DNA of 64,000 nt, taken from NCBI RefSeq assembly GCF_947090785.1, contig NZ_OX352320.1, forward strand, positions 4,267,001 to 4,331,000. Direction: 5' to 3'. The stretch comes from Rheinheimera sp. MM224. GTDB taxonomy: Bacteria; Pseudomonadota; Gammaproteobacteria; Enterobacterales; Alteromonadaceae. The notes beneath the pieces are model-generated. The model had not been told where the DNA came from. It was given only the letters and a program-made list of their open reading frames with translations, and made no database searches. The position numbers and the translations under genes were made by a program. Positions 27,655 through 37,622 of the stretch are shown here, piece by piece; the first letter of the stretch is position 1; each line of letters starts with the position of its first letter.

Positions 27655-27684
27655 ATATTAGACGTCTAAACGTCTTTTTATCAA
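27655..27684 (-). promoter_or_regulatory. cysG operon promoter with tandem MetJ boxes
   Basis: On the minus strand TTGATA (27684-27679) and TAATAT (27660-27655) are separated by 18 bases. Filling that spacer are two adjacent 8-mers, which on the plus strand read AGACGTCT AAACGTCT (27660-27675). They match the tandem met-box consensus (AGACGTCT repeated) at 15 of 16 positions. MetJ with S-adenosylmethionine binds at least two such boxes and would block RNA polymerase here. The box sequence is seen; control by MetJ is inferred from E. coli knowledge. Confidence 0.75.
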
Positions 27685-28045
27685 GAATGGATATCGATCT
27701 CTTATAACTAAATGGAATGAAAAAATAAATTCACTCCTTTGCCACAGATCCGATCACTATTGTTGAAAAAAAATCACCTACCACAAACCCACAAAAGGGA
27801 CGCCTATACAGGCAGCACTCTGGACGGCTAAATTGCACAAAAACCTATCAAAAATCATAATGGTTGCGCTACCAATCGATATTGACAGTTTTTAACCGTT
27901 TACTTTATAACCAACACCCTACCAGACGAATCTTGCATAACTAACGCCTGGATAAAAATTTTAGGATAGATATAAAGGCACGACTTCAGGTTTGCTCAAA
28001 AGCAAGCCGGAGCCTTCGCATTAATTATAAAAATCAAGGCCAACC
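27685..28045. other. divergent intergenic region with a structured M36 leader
   Basis: This region upstream of cysG and the M36 protease gene is AT-rich. Near the protease start, AAGGC (27975-27979) can pair with GCCTT (28012-28016). Inside that, GGTTTGCT (27989-27996) pairs with AGCAAGCC (28001-28008) over a CAAA loop, so the 5' untranslated region should fold into a two-part stem. It does not match a riboswitch consensus I know. No other gene is visible in the gap. Confidence 0.45.
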
Positions 28046-31000
28046 ATGTTAAAACGCGCATCATTTATGCTGCTTAGCGCTGTATTTTCTACAGCAGCAA
28101 CAGCAGACATTCCGGATATATCGAATAAAAAAGAACGCTACGCCCTTGAGAAAAACAATCTGACAGAGCTCAATGGCTACAAATCCACTTTTGATCCTTC
28201 CTTAGGCAGCACCACTTTTCATTGGGTCAACAATGATAGCGCTACCAACAATAAATCAGAGGTTAAAGCATCGCCTAAAAGCGCAGCTGATGTGGAAATC
28301 CTGGCCAGGCAAAGTATTGAAGCCCAGGGTGCTCATATCGGAATAGAAAGCATGGATAGCTCCAATGCAAAGTTGCTGGACATTCATGACAATGGCCGTG
28401 GTCCTGTCATAGTGCGTTTTCAGCAGATGCATGAAGGTAAGGAAGTATTTGGCCAGGTTTTAAGTCTGATGTTGGACAGGCAGTATAAGGCGAAAGCAAT
28501 TTCCGGTTATTTTGCCCCGACCACGAAGTTAAGCAAAGCAGCAGCGGCCGCTTCTGTGGCCACGCAGTCTGCGGTATCAAAAATCAGCGAAGAAAAAGCA
28601 GCTCAAATCGCTTATCAGCATATGACGTCTGAACCGCTCAAAGGCAAGTTGACCAGCAAAGGCGCTAAACATCATTACAGTCATCTGAATGCAGACACCA
28701 CTGCCAATAACTGGAAACTTAAAGACGATGTAAGAGTTAAATCGCTGTATTTCAGAAACACAGAAAAAAGCAGCCTTTTAGCGCCAGCCTACCTAATTGA
28801 GTTACATGCCACTGAGGTCAAAACAAAGCAAACTAAAGCTTTTTCTTATGTAATTTCAGCAGAAACAGGCAAGGTACTGGTTGAGAATAATCAAATTAGT
28901 CATGCCGATGTCAGCTACAGAGTCTGGGCCGATCCCGACACTAAGCATCCTCTGGATAGCCCTCGTGGCAATGATTTACTTCCGTCTATAGCCAGGCTAC
29001 CTCAGGACGCCCCAGCCAAACAATCCGCTGATGACCAACTGGTTACATTAAGTCATGGTTCTATCAGTACCAGAGATCCCTGGCTCAAAGCAGATGCAAC
29101 AGAAACCTGGGGCAACAATGTCATCGCCTATCTTGACATAGCCGCCATCGATGGATTCGATCGCTATCTGGGCGACATGATCCCTGAAATGACCTCACCT
29201 GGCGTCTTTGATTACCAGGGGGATGCTTTAGGTATTCCCTCCACTGAAACCGCTCGTAAGTCCTCCACTGTAAACCTGTTTTATCTGATCAACTGGTTGC
29301 ATGACGATTGGTATGACAATGGTCTGGATGAAGTATCAGGTAATGCCCAAATGGATAACTACGGCCGCGGTGGCCTGGGCGGCGACCCTATTTTTGCCGA
29401 AGCTCAGGATTGGAGTGGACGCAACAACGCCAATATGTACACCCCTGGCGATGGAAAAAGCCCGGTGATGCAAATGTATTTATGGGACGGTGTTATTGAT
29501 GGAGAAGTGACAGTTTTAGCTCCAGCCAATGTCGGTCCTTTTGCTATAGGCGGCGCCAATTATGGCCCTACAGCTTTTGATGTAGAGGCAGATGTGGTTC
29601 TGGTCAATGACGGTATAAACAGTCCTTTTGATGGTTGTGAAGGCCCATTCGCCAATGCAGCCGAAATCAGCGGGAAAATAGCTCTTGTACTGCGCGGCAA
29701 TTGTGATTTCATCCAAAAGACCTACTATGCCGAACAAGCTGGTGCTTTAGCTGTACTGGTTGTTGACAATGCTCAAAGCAATAAACCGCCTCATTTAGGA
29801 GGTGACAACCCAGCGGCTAAAATTCCTACAGCGTCGCTCACCAGCGATAATGGTGGACAATTGATGGGGATTTTATTCTCCAACCAACAAGCCACAGTCC
29901 GGTTACGCAGAGCCAATACAGATATAGACGGCACTGTTGATTTCAGCATAGTGGCCCATGAATTCTTCCATTATGTCAGCAACCGGCTGATTGGGGATGG
30001 TTCAGGACTTAACTACAGCACTCAAGGCAAAGCCATGGGCGAAGGCTGGAGTGACTTTGCTGCCCTGCTGATGGCAGTGCGGGAAGAAGATCGCCTTGTA
30101 GCTGGTAATGATAAGTATCAGGGACCTTATGGTATGGGTATGCACATTACCGACAATACCTATCTGGGTTTACGTCGTGCCCCTTTCTCCACTGATATGT
30201 CAGTTTACCCTATGACATTTAAGCATATGGTCAATGGCGTGCCGCTGCCTGATACGGCCCCTATTTCTTATGGCCATGATGGTGCTGATAACAGTGAGAT
30301 CCATGCTTCAGGCGAGATTTGGGCCAATACTCTGTGGGAGTTTTATGCCAGCCTGCTGAATGACCCAAGATACAGCTTTGAGCAAGCCAAAGAGCGTATG
30401 CAGGATTACCTGATTGCCAGCTTAAAGATGACTCCCTTCCAGCCAACCTTTCTGGAAGCCCGTGATGCTGTATTAGCTGTGACCTCAGCAACAGATGCAA
30501 AAGACTGGGAATTGGCAGCCAAAGCTTTCGCTAAACGGGGTATGGGTGTCGGAGCTGAAACACCGGAACGTTATAGTCTGGTGTTTGATGATATTAAAGA
30601 AAGTTTTGAGGCTATAGCCGCCAGCTATAAAGTTGTTGAAACCAAGATTGACTATAACTACGACAACGGAACCCTCGGATTCTGCAGTAAAGATGGCATT
30701 ATTGACGCTGAAGAAACAGTCAAACTGACCATCAAACTGCGTGCCACAGGGACAGTCAGTCTGGATCAGACCATTACTGCAAAACTGGTGTCGGATGCTA
30801 ATTTCAGCTTCTCAGACGATGGCACGCTAACTTTCCCCGCTCCTGCCGATTCGGCCTCTGGAGAAACCAGCGCCAGCATACTGGTCACGCTCAATGAGGC
30901 AAGTACAGCGGAAAAAGTCGGGTTAGATCTGCAGTTTGATGATTACGTTGATGACAATATCAAGGTGATCAAACCTGAACCCTTACATATTACCGAGTAT

Positions 31001-32077
31001 GTGAACTTTGATCCTGTCAAAGAAAGCGACTCTGACGATATGCAAAATCCAAGTCTGAGCCGGGTGCAATGGCAAACAGAAAGTACCTCAATTAACCCAA
31101 TGCAAGGCTGGGAAGTCACTCAGCTGGACGATCAGAACCAAGCGTGGCATGGCCCGGACAATAGCAGTTTTGGTGCAATCAGCCTGACGACTCCGGAAAT
31201 TGAAGTCAGTACCACAGACGCCTTTGTTCTGAGCTTTAGTCACTGGTTTAGCTTTGAAGAAGATCCTGAAAATCCGGGTCTGGGTTTTGATGTTGGCCTG
31301 ATCCAAATTAGTGTGAATGGCAGCCCATTTTTTAATATTACCGATCTCGGAGTTTATCCCTATAACGGATACTACAACGAGACTTTTGAAGCCGCTTTTG
31401 TTGGCCGATTAAATGACACTCAAACTCTGGAACCCGTGCAGATTGACTTTGCAAATAGCTTAGCTGGCAGCAAAGTAAGGCTGCGCTTTGTTTCTGCATC
31501 TGACGCTTTCGCCGGTGATTTTGGCTGGCTGATTGACAATGTGGCAGTAACCGGAGCACAAACGGCGCCCTTCATGGCTGCAAGTTCTAACAGCGATGCC
31601 TGCGATAACAGACCTCTTTATCTGCAGATGGGACCGGATATGCAGGTTTTGGAACACGATACCAAAGGAGTTCATGCCCTGGTACAGCTTAGTGCTGAAG
31701 CATTAGACAGAGATGGCTTAGGAACACTTACCGCCCACTGGGTTCAGGTTGCAGGTCCTAAAGTTGAACTCAGCGATGTTTACAACATGACCCCAAGTTT
31801 TAAAACGCCAGTTGTTAGCAGCAACACTTTGCTCAGCTTCCGTCTGAGCGTCAGTCAGGGTGCCAATACCGTAGAAGACACGGTCAATGTCACCATACTG
31901 GATGCTCCTGCGGTTATACCTGCAGCTCCGGCTCCTCAACCTACACCAGACTCCAGTGGCGGTGCTATATCCCCCCTGTGGCTGGTCGCCGGACTACTGT
32001 TCTGGCTGCGGGGACGCTCACAAATCACAGTTGCCTGTTATCGCAGAAACAACAATAAAAACAAACTGGCCATTTAA
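28046..32077 (+). CDS. secreted M36 family metallopeptidase with GlyGly-CTERM tail
   Basis: This 1343-residue protease has a signal peptide (cut near residue 21) and an FTP-type propeptide. The M36 (fungalysin) domain has zinc motif HEFFH at 638-642 and downstream Glu in GEGWSDF near 666. A PA domain is inserted at about 511-610 (DVVLVNDG to PTASLTSDN). Two beta-rich domains follow. The C-terminus has a GlyGly-CTERM-like tail (SSGGAIS, hydrophobic helix, RGR) recognised by rhombosortase in this class. An unusual extra tail of about 19 residues (SQITVACY onward) follows the basic stop-transfer. It is likely surface-anchored or released. A second protease gene begins 11 bases downstream, so the two are co-transcribed. 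Confidence 0.92.
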   Translation: MLKRASFMLLSAVFSTAATADIPDISNKKERYALEKNNLTELNGYKSTFDPSLGSTTFHWVNNDSATNNKSEVKASPKSAADVEILARQSIEAQGAHIGIESMDSSNAKLLDIHDNGRGPVIVRFQQMHEGKEVFGQVLSLMLDRQYKAKAISGYFAPTTKLSKAAAAASVATQSAVSKISEEKAAQIAYQHMTSEPLKGKLTSKGAKHHYSHLNADTTANNWKLKDDVRVKSLYFRNTEKSSLLAPAYLIELHATEVKTKQTKAFSYVISAETGKVLVENNQISHADVSYRVWADPDTKHPLDSPRGNDLLPSIARLPQDAPAKQSADDQLVTLSHGSISTRDPWLKADATETWGNNVIAYLDIAAIDGFDRYLGDMIPEMTSPGVFDYQGDALGIPSTETARKSSTVNLFYLINWLHDDWYDNGLDEVSGNAQMDNYGRGGLGGDPIFAEAQDWSGRNNANMYTPGDGKSPVMQMYLWDGVIDGEVTVLAPANVGPFAIGGANYGPTAFDVEADVVLVNDGINSPFDGCEGPFANAAEISGKIALVLRGNCDFIQKTYYAEQAGALAVLVVDNAQSNKPPHLGGDNPAAKIPTASLTSDNGGQLMGILFSNQQATVRLRRANTDIDGTVDFSIVAHEFFHYVSNRLIGDGSGLNYSTQGKAMGEGWSDFAALLMAVREEDRLVAGNDKYQGPYGMGMHITDNTYLGLRRAPFSTDMSVYPMTFKHMVNGVPLPDTAPISYGHDGADNSEIHASGEIWANTLWEFYASLLNDPRYSFEQAKERMQDYLIASLKMTPFQPTFLEARDAVLAVTSATDAKDWELAAKAFAKRGMGVGAETPERYSLVFDDIKESFEAIAASYKVVETKIDYNYDNGTLGFCSKDGIIDAEETVKLTIKLRATGTVSLDQTITAKLVSDANFSFSDDGTLTFPAPADSASGETSASILVTLNEASTAEKVGLDLQFDDYVDDNIKVIKPEPLHITEYVNFDPVKESDSDDMQNPSLSRVQWQTESTSINPMQGWEVTQLDDQNQAWHGPDNSSFGAISLTTPEIEVSTTDAFVLSFSHWFSFEEDPENPGLGFDVGLIQISVNGSPFFNITDLGVYPYNGYYNETFEAAFVGRLNDTQTLEPVQIDFANSLAGSKVRLRFVSASDAFAGDFGWLIDNVAVTGAQTAPFMAASSNSDACDNRPLYLQMGPDMQVLEHDTKGVHALVQLSAEALDRDGLGTLTAHWVQVAGPKVELSDVYNMTPSFKTPVVSSNTLLSFRLSVSQGANTVEDTVNVTILDAPAVIPAAPAPQPTPDSSGGAISPLWLVAGLLFWLRGRSQITVACYRRNNNKNKLAI

Positions 32078-32088
32078 GGACTACTACC

Positions 32089-35000
32089 ATGAGTTCTCTC
32101 AAAAAAACCAAACTATATTCAGCACTGTTAGTGGCTGGGCTTGGGTTTTCTATTCCAGCTACGGCCATTACCACTGCACCGCCAGAAGCACTTACAGCTC
32201 AGGCTATGCCAACAGAACAAAGCATCCTGGTCAAAGTGGATGCTTTGCAAAAAAACTACAAGTCCAGACAGGCAACCGGGCAAACAAAACTGAACCAGCA
32301 GCAATTAGTCAGCTTGTTACCTGAAACATTTCGTCACAGCCTGAAAAAACAGCAACTCACTATCCAGCGTATTTTCCCGCTGTCAGGTTTAGTTGAACTG
32401 AAAAGCACAAAAGCCGGAGCCGTGTTGCCGGAACGTGCAGCTCTGTTAGCAGACATTAGCTATGCCTCCGTCAATTACAGTCGCCAAATACAAGGTACAG
32501 TCAAAAGACCTGTGGATGAGATTTATACCGTACTTTGGGGACTGGACGACTATGGCCAATACAATATAGCTAATGAAGCTTATGGCTTAGGGGACAGGGA
32601 TATTAACGCACCCGAAGCCTGGGGGATCAGAACAGATGCCAGCAACGTACTGGTGGCTGTTTTTGATAATGGAGCCAATGCATCCACAGATATAGTCAAC
32701 AATCTGTGGACTAATCCTGGCGAAATCGCATTCAACTATGAAGACGACGATAACAATGGCTATGTTGATGATATTTATGGCATTGCGCCAGCCTATGACT
32801 GGCAGCCAGGTGAGGTAGGAAACCACTTAGATGGCCATGGCCTGCAGGTGGCAGGTATTATTGCTGCAGAGGGTAACAATGAGTATTTGACTACAGGAGC
32901 GGCCTGGAAGGCGCAGCTGATGATACTTAAAGTCAGCGATGAATCAGGCAACATTAAAGATGCCTACATTATCGAAGGCATCGAATATTTACTGGCAGCA
33001 AAGCAGCAATATGGCCTGGACAGAGTAGTCATCAATCTGAGTTTTGGTCAGTACACTTATAGTGAAGCTCTGAATGACGCACTGCAAATGGCAGCAGATG
33101 AAGGAGTTCTGATCGTTGCTGCCGCTGGTAATGCTAACCAGAATAACGACTACAAAGCCTTTTACCCTGCCAGCGCAGATATAGACAATATCGTCAGTGT
33201 CGGCGCTGCGGCAGTCAGCTATAAAGGCAAAGTCACGCTGTCTAACCAGGGCTGCAGTACAGTGGATGTGATGGCTCCCGGCGAAAACATCTGGACATTA
33301 AGCGTCGGCGGTAAAGCGAACTCTGGTGAATTGGCAGCTTTGGGTGGCAGCTCAGCGTCAGCAGCCTTAGTTTCTGGTATTGCCGCCTTAACCTGGGCCG
33401 AGCATCCGGATTGGGACTGGCGGGAAGTAAAAAATGCACTGTTAAACGCAGCCCAACCTTTGGATGATTTAGCCGGCTTGTCTTTGTCTTCGGGTTTGAT
33501 CAAGGCTGATAAAGCGCTGCAGCATTCAACAACTGCACCTGTGGTCTGGCAACTCTCGGATAACGGTTTCAGACCAGGCGAAACCATCACCATCTCAGGT
33601 GACAAATTTGGCACTTCGGGTCAGGTTACTCTGATCCAGGGCGAACAAACCAGTCAGTTGAAAGTATTGGACTGGCAGGAAAAACAGATCTCCGTAGAAC
33701 TTCCGAAGGAGACTGCCTATGGCCAGGCGAGTTTAGTGGTCAGCACTGCAGCATTACATTCAGCGAATGTCTGCCTGCCTGTTGCTGATAACGCTGAACA
33801 CAAAGGCTCCTTAGTGACAGCACGATCTTTCCCGGCTGCAGCTCTGATAGATAACGATATCTGGGTTTTTGGTGGTAATACGGCAGTAAGCACCACCTCA
33901 TCCGTAGAGAAATATAATCTGACCACCCATGTGGCTGAAAGCAAAAGTGAATGGGCTATGCCAATAGCAATCGAAGCGCCGGCTTATGGTGTGATCAATG
34001 GTAAAGTCTATCTGGCTGGAGGTTTTGCTTATAACGTCGCCACCTACAACACAGTACAGATATTCGATCCCAAAACTGGCCAATGGACCACTGGCGCCAC
34101 CATGCCTGAGCCCGTTGCTTATGCGGCCTCAGTCGTCTACCAAAACAAACTTTATGTTTTTGGTGGCCTGAATAGCAAATATAGCTACGACCCCACCCAA
34201 CATGATGATATTTCAGACAAAGTCTATGCCTACGATCCCGCAGCCAACAGCTGGAGCCAAGTAGCCACTTTAGAGGTGCCACTTAAAGGTTCTGCTGCAA
34301 CGGTCAGCCCTGATGGCAAAGGGATTATCCTTGCCGGAGGTCAAACCATAGGTGAACAAGGCGCAGTCAAAACTGTGCAGCAACTGGATGTGACTACGGG
34401 TCAATGGCAGGATTTACCGGACATGCTGGAAGCCCGCAGTAATTTCAGTCTGCTGACTCATAATGATGCCATTTATGCCTTATTTGGTACTAACGGTACC
34501 ACCTTTTTTGACGGAGGATTCAGAGACTCATCAGCCACAGCTGAAACTCTAATCGGCACTGGCTGGACAGTGGCGACACATACGGATCAAGCACTTTATG
34601 GCACTGCAGCTGTTAAACAGGGTGAACAGGCGTTCATTCTCGGAGGCGGCACGTCGCAACCTAATGCAGAAGGACAGGATAAATTTTATTTTACTTCTGG
34701 CATGTCTGACACAGTAAGAGGTTTTAGGTTAATGCAAAGACCTGAAGTACAAATTGAACAACCACCAGTTCCGCTTCCACCTGTCACTCCACCGGCGGCT
34801 GACACTCACAGCGGTGGTTCTGTTGGTGCATTTTTCCTGTTGATGTTAAGCACTGCACTGTTGCGACTGCGTCAGGTGAAAAAAGCAGCCTGGCTCAAAG
34901 CCATCTTCGCTTTAAGTGTGTTGCCTGTTTTTTCTGCTCATGCTGCACCAGAACAAGGCACAGAGTCTGATCATAAAGTGACACAACGTGTGTTGCTGAA

Positions 35001-37590
35001 ACTCAAAGATCAACAGTTAGTTCAGGCAGATAGCAATCAACTTAGTGCTGAAGTAAAAAGCCTGTTAGCCGGAGTCGATGCCAGAGTGCTGCATATATTT
35101 CCGCGCTCTGGTGTGATTAGCATCGCAACCAGCCAGGATACAGCCTCAGTGGTACAGGAGCTGCGGCAAAGTACTTTAGTTGATTATGCCGAACAGGACT
35201 TTTTGCGGGAATTGCGTGCCACTACCCCTAATGATCCTGATTTTGCATTGCAGTGGGGTTTATCAAATATCGGCCAAAGAATGGGCACTCCGGATAGTGG
35301 CTATTACTATGGCATCCCGGATCGCGATATTAACGCACTTGAAGCATGGGATATTCGTACCAGTGCAGCCAATGTGGTAGTAGCGGTAATTGACAGCCCT
35401 GTTGAAACCCAACACCCTGACTTAGTGGACAATATGTGGGTGAATTCAGGCGAGATTGCCGGCAACGGCATTGACGATGATAACAATGGTTATATCGACG
35501 ATATCCATGGTATTGAACTCAGCGGCACTGAATACGTAGATATTTTCCCACATGGCACAGCTGTGGCCGGTGTGATAGGTGCAAAAGGCGATAATGGCCA
35601 GGGTGTGACAGGTGTAGCATGGGATGTTCAGCTAATGTCTTTGGCAGTGATGGACTCTTATCTGGTCAGCGATGCTTATGCAGTGGAAGCCATTGAATAT
35701 GTCATTGCCATGAAAGAAAAAATGCAGTTACCACGAGTGATCATTAATGCCAGTTGGGGTGGAGTCAGTTACAGTCAGGCTATTTATGATGCCTTAGCAG
35801 CGGCGCAAGAGGCCGGCATTTTAATTATTGCCTCCACCAGCAATGGCGATGACGATGCGGATATACAGCCAAGCTACCCGGCTAACTTTGATTTAGACCA
35901 TATAGTGGCTGTAGGAGCTGCAGACTCAACAAAAACAGGGCCTTTTTTCAGCAGCTATATAGGCTGCAGCAATGTAGACTTAATGGCGCCAGGTTTTGAG
36001 ATACAAACCACCACTCCTGTTTTTTATGGTCACTACCAAAGCTACAGTGGTACCTCTATTGCTGCGGGCCTGGTGTCAGGCGTCGCCGCTTTAGTTTGGG
36101 AACAGTATCCAGATGCGACAGCTCTGGATGTAAAAGCAGCACTGATGAATGCGGCAATGCCCTATGCAGACTTAGCCCGCAGCAGCGTAACTGGCGGCAT
36201 GCTAAGAGCTGATCTGGCGCTAACACCTGGCATGATCAGCAAAGCTGCGGTTTGGGCCATATCCCCCAAAGCTGCAGGCCCTGGTGCCATCATCAGCATT
36301 AAAGGCCACAACTTTGGTAAAAACGGCGGTCAGGTGTATCTGAAACAAACGGATACCAAGCTGCCTTTGGAACTGGTGTCCTGGTCTGAATCCGAAATTA
36401 AAGTCAGATTGGATCAGGCAACACCATATGGAGCATCCCAGATTGAAGTGGTACCAGCCCTGAGCTTTGCCAGTCAGAACGCCTGTTTTACTGTGGCAAA
36501 AGTCCCTGAAGCTATAGCAAAAATGGCAACACCACGCACTGAAGCTGCTTATGCCCAGGTAGGGGATGCATTGTGGGTCATTGGCGGCTGGAGCAATAAC
36601 AGCCCTGTCACTTCTGTTGAACGTTTTGATCTGAATAGCAAAACAAGCAGCAGCAGTACAGCATGGGCGATTCCTGTGGCTCTCAGCGGTGCCAAGGCTG
36701 TGGCCGTGGCTGACAAAATCTATCTGCTGGGTGGTTTTGATGCTCAAAGCAATTCAAGTGATCGCATTTACCTGTTTGATACTCAAACCACCAGTTGGAG
36801 TCTGCTGGACACCCGCTTGCCACAAACAGCAGGTTATCCCTCTGTAGTGTTAGCAGGCAAGAAGATCTATGTGTTTGGTGGTGTGACAGGTAAATACCCG
36901 GCTTACTACGCTGCAGATGTCAGTAACCAGGTGCATGTTTATGACACAGAGACCAACCAATGGTCGCAAGGCCAGGATATGCCAACAAACCTGGCTGGCG
37001 CTACTGCCGATCTGGATCCTGCTACAGGACTTATTAGTTTATATGGTGGTTATGCCATGCCTTGGGATAACAGCGGCATGCCAGCAGTAAACTCTGTACT
37101 GCAATTTGATCCTGCGACAGAAAACTGGAGCGAAGCTGAGCCTATGCTAACAGCACGAGGTGGCGCAGCCGTGGTGCGACACGAAGGCAAAGTACATGTA
37201 CTCTTTGGCCGCACAGGCGGAGGTCACAAAGCAGATCAGGGATTTGCTGACGCAGAAACATTTGATGGCAGTAGCTGGCAAAAAACAATGTTAGCCACAG
37301 TGCGCCTGACGGATCCTGCCGTTGCTATTAAAGATGATAAAGTCTTTGTATTAGGGGGCTTAACTGACCATAGGGCAATAAAAGAAGGCTCAGATTTACA
37401 AGTCTGGCAAATTGATTTATCGGATGCCGAAGCTCCAGCCCCGGAAGAACCTGCACCAACACCTGCACCGGGCAGTGGGACGCCATCAAAACCTGTACCG
37501 GCTTCTCATGGCCAAAGCAGCGGCGCTATACAGTTTGGTATCTTGATTGTATTTGCTTTGCTTGCCTTAGGTCGCAGACGTAAGCAATAG
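32089..37590 (+). CDS. fused tandem subtilisin-like (S8) proteases with Kelch repeats
   Basis: This 1833-residue chain contains two complete secreted S8 proteases in series. Unit 1 (1-929) has a signal peptide, pro-domain, peptidase with Asp193, His250, Asn348 and Ser422, a TIG-like domain, Kelch repeats and an internal GlyGly-CTERM tail (HSGGSVG, hydrophobic helix, RLRQ). Unit 2 (930-1833) starts VKKAAWLK with a second signal peptide ending FSAHA. It repeats the same order, with Asp1102, His1155, Asn1252 and Ser1323, and ends in its own tail (SSGAIQ, helix, GRRRKQ). The junction codon is GTG at 34876 with no stop between the units. Unit 1 has a changed His motif (HGLQV for HGTHV). AAGGA precedes the ATG at 32089. 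A lost stop after a gene duplication, or internal initiation, would explain this. Confidence 0.9.
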   Translation: MSSLKKTKLYSALLVAGLGFSIPATAITTAPPEALTAQAMPTEQSILVKVDALQKNYKSRQATGQTKLNQQQLVSLLPETFRHSLKKQQLTIQRIFPLSGLVELKSTKAGAVLPERAALLADISYASVNYSRQIQGTVKRPVDEIYTVLWGLDDYGQYNIANEAYGLGDRDINAPEAWGIRTDASNVLVAVFDNGANASTDIVNNLWTNPGEIAFNYEDDDNNGYVDDIYGIAPAYDWQPGEVGNHLDGHGLQVAGIIAAEGNNEYLTTGAAWKAQLMILKVSDESGNIKDAYIIEGIEYLLAAKQQYGLDRVVINLSFGQYTYSEALNDALQMAADEGVLIVAAAGNANQNNDYKAFYPASADIDNIVSVGAAAVSYKGKVTLSNQGCSTVDVMAPGENIWTLSVGGKANSGELAALGGSSASAALVSGIAALTWAEHPDWDWREVKNALLNAAQPLDDLAGLSLSSGLIKADKALQHSTTAPVVWQLSDNGFRPGETITISGDKFGTSGQVTLIQGEQTSQLKVLDWQEKQISVELPKETAYGQASLVVSTAALHSANVCLPVADNAEHKGSLVTARSFPAAALIDNDIWVFGGNTAVSTTSSVEKYNLTTHVAESKSEWAMPIAIEAPAYGVINGKVYLAGGFAYNVATYNTVQIFDPKTGQWTTGATMPEPVAYAASVVYQNKLYVFGGLNSKYSYDPTQHDDISDKVYAYDPAANSWSQVATLEVPLKGSAATVSPDGKGIILAGGQTIGEQGAVKTVQQLDVTTGQWQDLPDMLEARSNFSLLTHNDAIYALFGTNGTTFFDGGFRDSSATAETLIGTGWTVATHTDQALYGTAAVKQGEQAFILGGGTSQPNAEGQDKFYFTSGMSDTVRGFRLMQRPEVQIEQPPVPLPPVTPPAADTHSGGSVGAFFLLMLSTALLRLRQVKKAAWLKAIFALSVLPVFSAHAAPEQGTESDHKVTQRVLLKLKDQQLVQADSNQLSAEVKSLLAGVDARVLHIFPRSGVISIATSQDTASVVQELRQSTLVDYAEQDFLRELRATTPNDPDFALQWGLSNIGQRMGTPDSGYYYGIPDRDINALEAWDIRTSAANVVVAVIDSPVETQHPDLVDNMWVNSGEIAGNGIDDDNNGYIDDIHGIELSGTEYVDIFPHGTAVAGVIGAKGDNGQGVTGVAWDVQLMSLAVMDSYLVSDAYAVEAIEYVIAMKEKMQLPRVIINASWGGVSYSQAIYDALAAAQEAGILIIASTSNGDDDADIQPSYPANFDLDHIVAVGAADSTKTGPFFSSYIGCSNVDLMAPGFEIQTTTPVFYGHYQSYSGTSIAAGLVSGVAALVWEQYPDATALDVKAALMNAAMPYADLARSSVTGGMLRADLALTPGMISKAAVWAISPKAAGPGAIISIKGHNFGKNGGQVYLKQTDTKLPLELVSWSESEIKVRLDQATPYGASQIEVVPALSFASQNACFTVAKVPEAIAKMATPRTEAAYAQVGDALWVIGGWSNNSPVTSVERFDLNSKTSSSSTAWAIPVALSGAKAVAVADKIYLLGGFDAQSNSSDRIYLFDTQTTSWSLLDTRLPQTAGYPSVVLAGKKIYVFGGVTGKYPAYYAADVSNQVHVYDTETNQWSQGQDMPTNLAGATADLDPATGLISLYGGYAMPWDNSGMPAVNSVLQFDPATENWSEAEPMLTARGGAAVVRHEGKVHVLFGRTGGGHKADQGFADAETFDGSSWQKTMLATVRLTDPAVAIKDDKVFVLGGLTDHRAIKEGSDLQVWQIDLSDAEAPAPEEPAPTPAPGSGTPSKPVPASHGQSSGAIQFGILIVFALLALGRRRKQ

Positions 37591-37622
37591 CTTACACTTC
37601 AGTTCGGCTAACTTTGTTCCAT

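Noticed and set aside
27961..28045. c-di-GMP (GEMM) riboswitch upstream of the M36 protease
   Set aside because: The stem GGTTTGCT/AGCAAGCC recalls part of the class, but the conserved GEMM core and second helix are missing.
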